Shown here piece by piece: positions 31,601 through 43,600 of a DNA stretch of 64,000 nucleotides. The DNA comes from Phoebastria nigripes (Eukaryota > Chordata > Aves > Procellariiformes > Diomedeidae), in assembly GCA_035582835.1 (NCBI GenBank), contig JAYKAV010002342.1:842897-906896 (forward strand), read 5' to 3'. Within the stretch, counting starts at the first letter, position 1. Every line of letters begins with the position of its first letter. The notes beneath the pieces were generated by a model. It ran no database searches. It worked only from the letters and a program-made list of their open reading frames with translations, and was not told the DNA's origin. The translations under genes and the position numbers were made by a program.

Positions 31601-34600
31601 AAGCTGTTCCCCCAATCTTGTCTGTAGCTTACTGGAACTGCGTCATTTTGTGCCTCAGAATTTATTTGAATACTTATAACTCTTTTTAGGAGACTTGATA
31701 AAAGATATTTGAGCAAAATCAAATTTTCTTCTTTCTCTACTAACCACATTGAAATTATATGAAATATTCTATAAATTATTTCTTTGTCTTCCTGGTGCAT
31801 TTCTTCCACATGTTTTCACTGTGGAGGATGAAGCGTTGTTTTATTTGTGTTGTGTGGTTTTTTAATTATTATTTTTAATTTTCCTCAATGGACTTTAACA
31901 CTCTTCAGATACCATATGTTATGATATCTAGTACTGTAGTGTGTAAACATAAAATGTGTTTTTACATAGGCCCATATGTGCAATAAAAGTAACGAAGTGA
32001 TGCCACGATGTGGGTTTTCCAGGGAACCTGAGGGCGCTGCGCTCTCAAGTGCTGCTGAAATCCCTGGGGCAAGTGGGCGCTTCAGTCCCTTTACCCTCCC
32101 TGCATAATGCCAACCTGTATGATCGGGGTGACCGTACGTGATATACCTGTATCAGGTGGCACTGCTTTTCCTGATGTGGGTACAGTAATGTTTGATATTA
32201 TTTTAGCCCCTGAAAGGTGTGACAGTGGGGGCATAAATGCCTCAGCACTTCAAGTACTNCTGTTCTTGGGTTGTGGTGTGTTAACGAAGGCTTCCTTTAC
32301 TTTTTCCATCAGGTGATTTGCAGGTGTAGTAATGAAGGTCAGTATTGTTTTTCCTTCCATTCCTTGATATCCTGAATCTCGGTCTCAGGAGCACATTGCT
32401 TAATTCTGCTTGAAGTCTATCCCCTTTCTCTTCTCCCCTCCACTCCCTACCTCCCCTCCTCCTCTCTGCAATGTTTTCTTTAAATCCTCCTGCTAATTTC
32501 CCTCCAGTTAACTTTCATTAACGTTTACATCGGAGCACAAAACCTTTTACTGTTTCTCTTTGTTTACTTGTTTTGAATATGCTGAAAAAATAATTATCTA
32601 GCTNTGGTATCTTGTTTAAATGGTCGGCATCAAGTGTTTCACTTGGTCAGAGTAAGCGGTGCTTCTGAAAGGACTTGAAGCTAGACAGTCTGCTCTTGCA
32701 CGTCTATTCCTAGTGGCTTCAGATGTTATTCCCTTGCTGAAGGCAACCACCTCCACAGAATAACATGGTAACTCCTTCAGCCATCCTAACTAGGTCTGTC
32801 TCTCATTCGTTTCAGCAGCAAGATTTTGTCTGTGGCTGCAGCTGGCTTTCCATTAGGGCAGGGGAGCAGGTGCTTTCAGAAAGAGCAAGTATCCGTGTGC
32901 CCAAACATCCAGGCTCACAAGTCATGTAAAAATGAAGCATTACATTGTGGGCTGGGTAACTTGAGCTTATTCGTCCTTGTAGCTTATTCTAGTGGGAGCA
33001 GAGCGGGCACGAGCATCTTCTGGTTAATAATCCAGTGGTTTGCTCTGTTGACCTTGTCAAAAGCTGTATATTACGGATTTATCTGTTGCGGTTAATAAGT
33101 CGCTTCTCCTTTCTGTACCTGTTTAAATAGTTACCCAGGTCAGCAGTTAAAGTATCTGGGGCTTTTTTTACAGAGAAGTTACAAGTTCCCTTTTCTGTCT
33201 AGGACTAGACAGTTGTAAGCTTTGTTTAAAACTGAATCCCCAGCTGGGNTATTTTTACTCCTTCAACACCACAAACTGTAGTTGCAACTGTCTTTTATAT
33301 GGAGACCAGCTCATTGCTAGCTGTAACCTTTCAAACGATTTTTCTAGGGAAGAAAGAGCTGGTGAATTTATTTTTACCTGAACTAGGGCATCTAGTGACA
33401 GAAGAAAATATTTGCTGCGCTCTGCGGCAGGAGGTAAGACTCGTACTAGGAGAAGAAAATACAGATGCGTGCACACACAAGTGTGTGTAATTAGATTCAA
33501 AATGTGCAAAATACGTTACTAAATGCTTTCCCTTCTTGTTCTGCCCCCTCCTCTGTGGGGGGAAAGGCTTTGAGGACTCTCAACTCTATACTTGACAGTG
33601 TCCCACGGGAGGAGAGAAAGAAATTCCCTCTGTCTGAAGAGATGTGCTCCCTCACGTAAGCAGTTCTCCCTCTAGCTCCTGTAGTTAACACCGTCTTCCC
33701 TGCAACAAGACTTACAGTTATTTCCACTTTAACTCATTGCATTATGTTGTTTCAGGAAAGACCTTGCAAAAACTATACTGGAGGTTGGTGGTAAGAAGTA
33801 CTTAGTGGTTATTCTTATGAAGCTGGGGTTCTCTGGCTTTACTNCATCTGCTTATTTATTATAGATGAATTATAATTTAAATTATTTCCTTGTAGGTAGT
33901 TGATTTTTGGGGAGGAAAATCAGATGGTGCTTTAAGAAAATATTAATCAAAAATTGTTAGATGNAACAATGCATTAGTTCTTTCTAGTTAGTATTAGTAA
34001 TTCTTATTAACTAATAAGAAAAGCTAAACTGATGTGTGTAGAAAGATAATTAGATGAGCTTTATGTATGTGTTTACAAAGTATGCTTGCTGTTAGTCTTT
34101 AAAAAATAAATTTTAACTACTTTGCCACAATGTGGACAAACTTCAGTTAACAAGGTTTATAGCCTCTTGAGTGAAATCTTGTTTGTTTTCTCCTAGCAAT
34201 AACACTTTCTAGGGCATTACCGTAGTATGTGAAATGTAACTGAATTGTAGTGAGTTAGCGATGAGGCTTTGCTCTCATCCCCTTCCTGATCCCCAGGAAC
34301 ATCTCCTGATGCCCACGTGTGTGTCGTGGCTAGCAGTGCTCTGCACCTCAACCTCACTGAGCCAGGGGGAGCTGAGGATGCCTGGAGCTAACGCTTGGCT
34401 GTTACCCTCCGCTGTTTTCCTAGGTGAAACTGAAGCTAGCTGATGAATACGACTGTATAGTATATTTGTGCAAGAGTAGCAATGCTATAACCCTCTGTTA
34501 TGCTGGGGGAGATACTTATCCTGTGCTTATGTTTACCATGTAGATTATGACCTTCAGGTTGCCCTTTCAGAAGCACTTTGTAGGTTAATGACAAAAAAAT

Positions 34601-37600
34601 GGAGGGATGACCTTGTTCACCACTGGTTTGAAGATAACTATCTTGCTGAAGCTTTCAAAGAGATCAAGGATAGAGAATTTGAGACGGTGAGGGTCCTTAT
34701 TTTGAAAACAACATACTTGACAAGTCTGTATAGGGGCTAGTTTTGTTTAAGTTCAGTCAGGATGTCCTTGTACAGAACTGATTTTATAAATACACAAAGT
34801 TATTTAGTTATTTGTGGATGGTGGTGGTTTTTTTAATCTGGCAAATATAAAATGGCATATTGCTAAAATAGCTTTTATTTTCAAGTTATTTTACTTCTAA
34901 AGCATAAATAAGTTAATTTTTGTGGTTTATGTTTGGAGGCTTGCTGGTCATAAGTTGNATCAAACCATTTGTAGCAACTTGGGTGTTTCTTCCCCAGTGG
35001 CCTTTGGCATTANACTGACTAGTTAAAAGCTTATAACTGGAGCAGAGGTTTCACAGCCCAATAGAATAACTCTTTGCAAAGGAAATGTAGCCTGTTTTTT
35101 AATAAGATGTCATTTGTCTTGAAGGACTGCAGAAAATTTCTTAACCAGCTNAATGAAAGGCTTGGGGATGAAAGAAGGTAAGCTGTGAACCCAACAGACT
35201 AAACTCATGACATGATTACCGCAGAGGGGAAAAACTAGGATTGTCAACTGACTTGGGTTATATTAAAAAAAAAAAAAAAAAAAAAAAGAATTTACATCAC
35301 ATGTGAATAATTAAGTTCTTAAGAAACAGATTTTCTTCATTTTAATGGTGGTCCTTTTGAAAGTCAAATCAATGAAGACAATGCATCACTACTAAAAGAC
35401 TATATTCTCTAAGCTTCTCCAAGCTTACTTTACTTCTAGGAANTTATGGATTCTTTTTTGAACAATAAGTTTAGTAACCAATCTTAATGATTTTCTTTCA
35501 TNAAGTTGGACTCTGATGTTGAATGTGTCATGTGAAGTCTGCTTTTCTTCCAGAGTCTATTCATTTCCTTGCATATCTGCTTTTGCTGACATGAACGAGG
35601 TAATAGTCCTTAACACTGTGACACCTTCCCTACAGTGTTACCGCTGTTAAAATGTTACTTTCTGTGGTATATGTTTTGGTTTTTTTTTTTTTCCTCTCCC
35701 TGTTTTGTATTAGAGAGCTTAATTTTCTGGAGTGTAGCATGTAACCTTCTATTCTAGTTTGAAAGTTTGCTTGTTTGTCACTTAACTCCCAATTTACTGC
35801 TGCTGACTTTGCTTTTGTATCAGCCAAATGATAGAGGCAGTGCTTCTCTTCATGGTGATGACAGAAAGAGAGATCTCTAAAAAGAAACAGGAGGACAGGA
35901 CAACACCAGCAGAGCTGCTCCCAGACTGCCAGAAAACAAGATTAGCCTGATGGCCATGTAGGAGAGGTCACAGTCACAGTTACAGATCCTGCAGATTGCT
36001 TTACTGGTCTTTAAGTAAATGTATTTGTGGCACCCTTCCTGACAGTTGTATCGAATCAAAACCAAGTCGATGGAAGCCGGTTCCACTGCTTCCACTTATT
36101 TCAAGCGCTCAGAAACACAGAAAGCTTTCACAGACTCTTTCCTGCCACAAACACGCGAGCATTTGCGTATTGCCTTTCCCTTGGCTGGTGTAGAGGGATG
36201 CCTGACTTTGTGGGTATGGTTGGGTGAGCCTCAGGCTGACAACTCACAGGTTGATCCCAACTCTTATTTCTGTAAGGTATGCATATGTGTNCACGCATCT
36301 GTAGGACAACTTTTTCCAATTTTGTCTTGTTAAAGAAAACTGAGAATGAGATAACAGTTGTGGAGTTTTTCTGGAAATGGCAGCACCGCTGTTGTGCTTC
36401 CCCAGGTGAAGAAGCCATCGGACGAGAAGCTGGAGGAGTTCTGGATTGACTTCAACACTGGCAGCCAGAGTGTGACTTTCTATGTGGACAGTAATGAGGT
36501 AACAGCAAAGCCCATGTGGCCTTGGGTTAGCCTAACGCAGCGGGTGCTTGCTCAGCTCTTCTGATGTGGTGGCTTTGGTTTTCAAAGGGTGCTCTTTGGG
36601 ACTCTGTGAGGCTGTCGAAAGAAGCAGTCAGCAGTTACAGCCTGAAGGGTAAGGTTTTCCAACCAGCATTATCCTCCATTTGGCTGTGGGTCCACAAGAC
36701 ACACAGAGCCAACCTAAAACCTCACCATCACCAAAGAGAGTTCCTGTGTCTTCTCCCCCCTCCCTGTCGTGCCCTTTGGTCACCTTGCACCAGCTCTGCT
36801 TGTTGGACTGTGGGCCTGTTTAGCACAATAACCTACCCTCCCTACCCAAGCAGGACATGTTGAGGGGTCGGTTTATAGATGTGCTAGGGAATAGCATAAT
36901 CATCTAGATCCAATGAGAAAGAAATGGGTGAACAGAGTAATTGGAAATGCATGGGCAAGATGTAAAAGAGACTGTTTTAAAAAACCCCANCGCTTATTCA
37001 AATGTTTTTGGAGTGATAGACTGAATATCTTGCTCTAAAACATTTAACTGCTTTTTTTATGCAGAGGATGATGGAGAAAAGATTGTTAAAATTTACATGA
37101 AGATTCCTGCTACTCTTAACAAAACAGAAGCAACAAAAATCAAAATATCTTTCAGTGCTGAGTTTGAAATTTTAAGTATACTTAGAAAAGTCCTGGGAGA
37201 TGAAAAAATGATGGTAAGCTCTTAGTATGAGTTTTTTTTCTTTTCTAAACTATATTTTACTTGATATCTACTGGGCAAAACATTCAGTGGTTTTTCTGGG
37301 GGTTTGTTTTGGGTTTTTTTCTCTTTTTCATGTCTGTTTATTATATATCTGTCTTCCCCTTGAGGATTTGTGACTCTCTGTATAGATGTTCTTAGCTTTG
37401 GCCTGAAAGAGAGATTAGAGACTTTAGGAAAGAAGTTTCAGGGGACTCAAATTTATGGTTTAGAAGCTGGAAGGTTAAGCTGGTTTGTTAATCGATTCAG
37501 TGTGATATGATTATTTTTGCTGAGTTTCTGAAGTAGGAAACAAAGCCTATGNCATTTAATTGCATAACTTGAAGGATAAACATTCTCTTACATTAGCTCA

Positions 37601-40600
37601 AAGTGTTACATTGCANAGGATGAGCAAACTGTGACGCGAGAACTTGGAGAAGACAAAAGGGATGCTACAAGACACAGATCTTAGATTGACTTTGTAGATA
37701 GTACTTCTAGATTANAAGTAGAGTGCTTTTAAAACCTCAAGTTTTTTATAAGCTAATGTAAAAACACAGGGGATGTGTGTGATTTTTTTGGTAAATGTTA
37801 ATATGGTTAACTTTTTATACTTGTGATTCATCCACAGACCATGGGGTTTGCAGAAAACCTTACATGACAGTAAATAGCCATAGTATAGTGGCTGTCATTC
37901 ATCCTTGCAGGAGCTGAGACATTTCCAAATGGTCAACTCAACTAGCATCCAATGATTTGTTGCTGGTGATTAACAACTGTTAGTTTTGTTATTAAGTAGC
38001 TGACTTTACTAGATAAAGATTCTACTTTTTTTAAGGTCACTTTCACATGAGATTAATTCATACCAACAGATAAATGTGGCTGAAGAGGAGCCTGTCCATG
38101 CTGGGAAGCAAGCCAGGCAGAATGAAGCAGGTGACTTAAATTATTTTATTTTATGAAATTTAAATTGTTCAGTTTTAAAATGAGTATCTTCACTTGCAGT
38201 CCACAGCTTGCAGTTAACCACATTAAAAAAAAAAAAAAAAAAGCAACCCCCACACTCAATCTTCTACTGTTCNTATCTCGTGAGCTTGGTAACTGGTGTT
38301 TGTGGTGAACGCTGAGTCCCTCTAGCCCAGGGAGCGAGGATGAGGCACCACGGCCACGTGCTGCTGGGATTGCGTGGGCAGGGGAACAGCTCACGGAGGT
38401 TGGATCCATGCACTGGCAGGTAGTCTGGCAAGACACATCTCTGCTGCTGGCAGACCTCTGACATGCAAAGTGTGTGCAGTAGTGTTTCTCCACCTGCAGG
38501 TGCAGTGGGATGCACCCACCTATCCTCCTTTGCTTGCCCTATGCATGGTTCCTGGTTTGGCTGTGCTGCGCGGGTGCATGTGGGAGATTCCCCACAAGAG
38601 GGGACAGTGACATCCGTGTGCCCATGGAAGCACAGGTCCTCTGACGGACCAGCGCTTGCACCTTGGCACTTAATGTGCTATCCTCTGCAGCAGGTGCGTG
38701 TGTGGTGNTGCAGCCTCTACCAAGGCTTCCTGCAGGGAGGCGACTTCTGTTCCTTTCTGACAANGTGATGTGATAGAGAATCATAGAATANTTTGGGTTG
38801 GAAGGGACNTTTAAAGNTCATCTAGTCCAANNCCNCTGCCATGGGCAGGGACATCTTCAACTAGATCAGGTTGCTCAGACCCNCGTCCAACCTGACCTTG
38901 AATGTTTCCAGGGATGGGGCATCTACCACCTCNCTGGGCAACCTGTGCCAGTGTTTCACCACCCTTATTGTAAAAAATNTCTTCCTTATATCTAGTCTAA
39001 ATCTACCCTCCTTTAGTTTAAAACGATTCCCCCTTGTCCTGTTGCAACAGGCCCTGCTAAAAAGTTTGTCCCCATCTTTCTTATAAGCCCCCTTTAAGTA
39101 CTGAAAGGCTGCAATAAGGTCTCCCNGAAGCCTTCTCTTCTCCAGGCTGAANAANCCCAACTCTCNCAGCCTTTCTTCATAGGAGAGGTGTTCCATCCCC
39201 CTGATCATTTTCGTGGCCCTCCTCTGGACCCGCTCCAACAGGTCCATGTCTTTCCTGTGCTGAGGATTCCAGAGCTGGATGCAGTACTCCAGGTGGGGTC
39301 TCACCAGAGTAGAGGGGCAGAATCACCTCCCTTGACCTGCTGGCCACGCTTCTTTTGATGCAGCCCAGGGTACGGTTGGCCTTCTGGGCCGCGAGCGCAC
39401 GTTGCTGGCTCATGTCCAGCTTTTCATCCACNAGTACCCCCAAGTCCTTCTTGGCAGGGCTTCTCTCAATCCCTTCATCGCCCGTGAATGGTGCGCTCTG
39501 GTCGCGTTACCCCACGCAGAGTGGATGATGCTCTGGAGATGCCTGGTGCTGTTGTGGAAGTGCAGCTGGGGGGAGCAGAAGTGCTCACCCGCAGTCCCTG
39601 TTTGTAGAGAGAGAGATGAGCAGCGGCACAGCTCCTCTCTGCAGGAGGTGACCTGCTGCTGTATGTAGGGGCATCGCGAGTGCTGCTGTAAATACCTCGT
39701 GTCACAGGGCTGTCTCTGTGCATGCCCCAACTACAAATGTAGCTGTGTGCCTTAAGGTAGGAAAGGCTCTTAGCTGGACCTGGAATAGCCATTATTTCCT
39801 TCTTCTCACCAGCCTACAGCCAATGCTTTGTATTTCTTTGAATTGGGCACATCGAGTTTTCTCTGATCCAATGGTGTCATTTCCCATGCTGCCAGTGAAC
39901 ACCTCCTGCAAGATGTTTCCTTCCAGGATCATTGGGCTGAGTCAGAAAAGGACCTGGGGGTGCTGGTTGACAGCCAGCTGAATATGAGCTGGCAGTGTGC
40001 CCAGGTGGCCAAGAAGGCCAATGGCATCCTGGCTTGTATCAGAAATAGTGTGGCCAGCAGGAGTAGGGAAGTGATTGTCCCCCTGTACTCAGCACTGGTG
40101 AGGCCCCACCTTGAGTACTGTGTTCAGTTTTGGGCCCCTCACTACAAGAAGGACATTGAGGTGCTGGAGCGTGTCCAGAGGAGGGCAACGAAGCTGGTGA
40201 AGGGTCTGGAGAGCAAGTCTTACGAGGAGCNGCTGAGGGAACTGGGNNTGTTTAGTCTGGAGAAGAGGAGGCTGAGGGGAGACCTTATTGCCCTCTACAA
40301 CTACCTGAAAGGAGGTTGCAGCAAGGTGGGTGTTGGTCTCTTCTGCCAAGCAACTAGNNATAGGANGAGAGNAAATGGCCTCAAGTTGCGCCAGGGGAGG
40401 TTTAGATTGGACATTAGGAAAAATTTCTTTACTGAAAGAGNGGTTAANCATTGGAACAGGCTGCCCAGNGAAGTGGTGGAGTCANCATCCCTGGAAGTAT
40501 TTAAAAGACGTGTAGATGAGGNGCTTAGGGACATGGTTTAGTGGGCATGGTGGTGTTGGGTTGATGGTTGGACTTGATGATCTTAGAGGTCTTTTCCAAC

Positions 40601-43600
40601 CTTAATGATTCTATGATTCTATGAAATATGATAGATGTCAAGAACACAGAGCCTGAAGTACAGGTGTGACACTAGGGTGCCTGACCCAAAGGAAGGTCCA
40701 AGCTCAGCAATGGTCTGAGGGGAAGAGAAGGTAGCTCCTTCCTTTCCCTCTACCCTGCTCTGAAGTTCTTCTGTAAATCCCCACCAAGGCTGTGACCCAC
40801 AGTTTGAGGAAAAGCTGCTTTCAGCACAAAAGCAAGGCATGCATGATCAAAATCAGTCTTAAACAGGAAATGTTTCCTCAGCTCAATTTCAGTATCAAAT
40901 TATTTNGGAGGTGGCTTTTTTCTGCATAGTGATCTCTTCTCTTTGAAAGCTGGGATATGTCCTTTCTGCAAAATTGGCTGTACTTCAGTTTTTAAAGTGA
41001 TTATTTTTTGTGTGGATTATTCCTTGGTGTAACTTGCTTAACAGGTCTTTCTAGGCCTTCTAAGACAANGAACTCGCAGCTCGCTCTACTACTATCACCC
41101 ACCATCTCAGAAAATGAATCACAAGTTTGAAGAGCCCTTAGGTTAGGTAGCATTCTTTCTGTGCCTGTGTTAAAAGCAAATTTTTACTTTCCTCTTAGTT
41201 ACTGTGCATGTCAGATTCCTCCAGGTGAATACCCGAAAGAGCTACTTCCAGCTCTAGATGTCCAAGACAGTAACTTCTTCAGGAGTCCTTCCCATTTCCC
41301 CCCAGTTGCAGCCCAAAATGAGCTGAAATAGAAGTCCTCCAGGTTTTGGAGGTGCAGGTGAAGGAGAAGCTCCTTCATCAGTGTCCACCATGAAGCGTAC
41401 ACAGAAGTACAAGGTGGGCACTACTACTTGGAGCAATCAAGGAGTACAAAAGGCAGAAGGTAGTTCATCTGTAATGAAACAGCTTTTGCAGTGACCGGTA
41501 GAGATTCAGTGCAGGGAAACAGAGGTGGTGGAAGGTCCTGCTGGTCTGTTCCTTTAGCCAGACACAAAGGGTCGTTCCGTGTCTTCCAGAGCTGAGAGTC
41601 AAGGTAGCGATAAGATGATAAACTTGTACATCTTCATACAGTATGAGGGGCTTAGAAAGGGGTAGGCTCAAGATGCTGTTTATTTAGCATTGCAGTTCTG
41701 CACTGGGTAATTTGGAGATGCTTGATGTTTTTGTTCTATTAAATGTGATCTTGAGATGTTTGTGCCTAATAAGTTGTACTGTTATGCTTTTATGCAAGCG
41801 TGTAAGAACAGAAAGGGAGGGGGTGTGTGTGTGTTCAGTTACTGCAATGACATTCTCACCCCATTGCTGTTCTGCAGTGACACCCGAGTCCACTAATCCA
41901 CAGAGAAGGAAAGATCCCTCAAACTCTGAAAACACGGAGACTTTATCAGATAACTTAGCCTCTCAGCACAGCCAGCAGTTAACAGGCACCATAGCAGTAA
42001 GTGTTTGGTGTATGGTGAAACAGCCCTTGTGCCCCTTTCCCCCCTCCTCCAGCCTGCTTTTTTATAGGTGTGGTTAAAACCTTCTCTCAAAGAAAACTAG
42101 TTTGTACTCGGATCCGACAATGTTTTCAAACTCCATCTTATACTGGTGGGAAGTCAACCCAAACACTTGCCTCCAGAGCTGCCNTTTTGGCAAAACTGCT
42201 TTAAAAAGAAAGAAATTTTACTCTCTCTTATAAGGGGATGCTGGGATGCTCTTAGTGAGAAGGTCATAGTATCAACTTATATGCAACCTAAAATGTTTTT
42301 GTGTGGCTAATGATGAACCTGTCATCNAGCTGTTGCCACAGGCTAGCACTGAAAATCTCTGTTCCTAAAAAAGCCCCACTTCTTTATTGGTCATATGCAT
42401 GCTCTGTTCATGGTTTCATGTCTCCGAGCAGAAAATGGTTAACTCTGGTGTCACCGTGATTACAGTGAGCCAGCAGACTGACGTGGAAGATGCTAACCAA
42501 GGCTCAGGTCAGGCATGGCTCCCTTCAGTTCCTTAAGTCTGACCCAGTTAAGTGTCACCCAGGTGACANGGTGAAGGCTCTGCTTTTGTGGGCCTTAAAG
42601 CAAAAGCAGATAAAGCATTTAATACTAGCTCCAGAGGGTGAAGCTGTAGTTTCCTTGCCTCCTTCAGCAAAAAAGTCCAAAACTCCATCTCCAAGGATGA
42701 AAGCTAAGCCTAGGTGAGTGTCTCGCAGACAAAAAGTTCCGAGGTGGGTTTTTTTCTGGTTCTGTTTTTTTGTTTTCCCTCCCCTGGGGTTTTAATGCAT
42801 GTGATTTTGAGGTTTATTCCATCAATTATTAAATGGAAAAAAAAAAAAAAAGATTCTGTTTTGCCACCCTGGCTAGCAAGGCTGGTTGCCCAGAGTTATG
42901 GTACTTTGGAGTTCCAGAACGGTGATGTTTGGTTACTGGCTTGGCTGCTACTTTGGTGTGACTTTTCTCTCTCGTCATTGATTTAATCCAAATACAAGAT
43001 GAGCATACAGCTGCGTTAAAGAGTTTAACTTTAGCTGTGTAACCGCAGCTCACCAGATATGTAGCTATTCATAATGAGGACCATGACTTTTGTGAAAGAT
43101 CATGTGAATTTGAGTTCACCTTGGTATTAGTAATACCTTTTTTCCAGAGCTTTGCAGGATAGCATTTCTTATANTTAACAAGTTGGATTGCTGTAGAGCT
43201 ACTGATTAGCTTTCTACCCTACACACCTTTTANACCACTGCTTTGATGCTAATTGGTGCAAGTTTTTTTCCCTCTTAGTACTTCACAAACCGACTCTTTG
43301 GGCTTTAAATGAACAGCCCCTCAGCACTGCATTCCCCTCATGTGTCCTCTTGTCCCCAGNGAGAAGCCCCTAGAAGAACCACCCATCGAGGATTCAACAC
43401 CAAAGGTATGTTTGCCTTGAGGTCCACCTGAGTGAAGAGACATGGGNCAGGGAAGAGAGATGCTCTGGTGGACTTGCAGAAGAAAGCTAGGATGGGTTGA
43501 CCCACTCCTGCCCTTGAGCAGTGTCCTGAGCCATATCTGATGTGACGTGTCATTTAGCACCAGGAGTGAGCTGCAGNGGCAACGGCTGCCAACCTCATTC

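Noticed and set aside
37611..37690. Extra SYCP2L exon after CANAG at 37618
   Set aside because: An open stretch follows but there is no GT donor before the in-frame stop, and exons 15 and 16 join in phase without it.
37911..37931. Small exon GAGCTGAGACATTTCCAAATG after CCTTGCAG
   Set aside because: Good acceptor but weak donor (GTCAAC), and not needed for phase; no homology to judge it by.
39960..40541. 193-aa ORF with reverse-transcriptase similarity
   Set aside because: C-terminal end of a truncated CR1 element, reported as a mobile element rather than a host gene.
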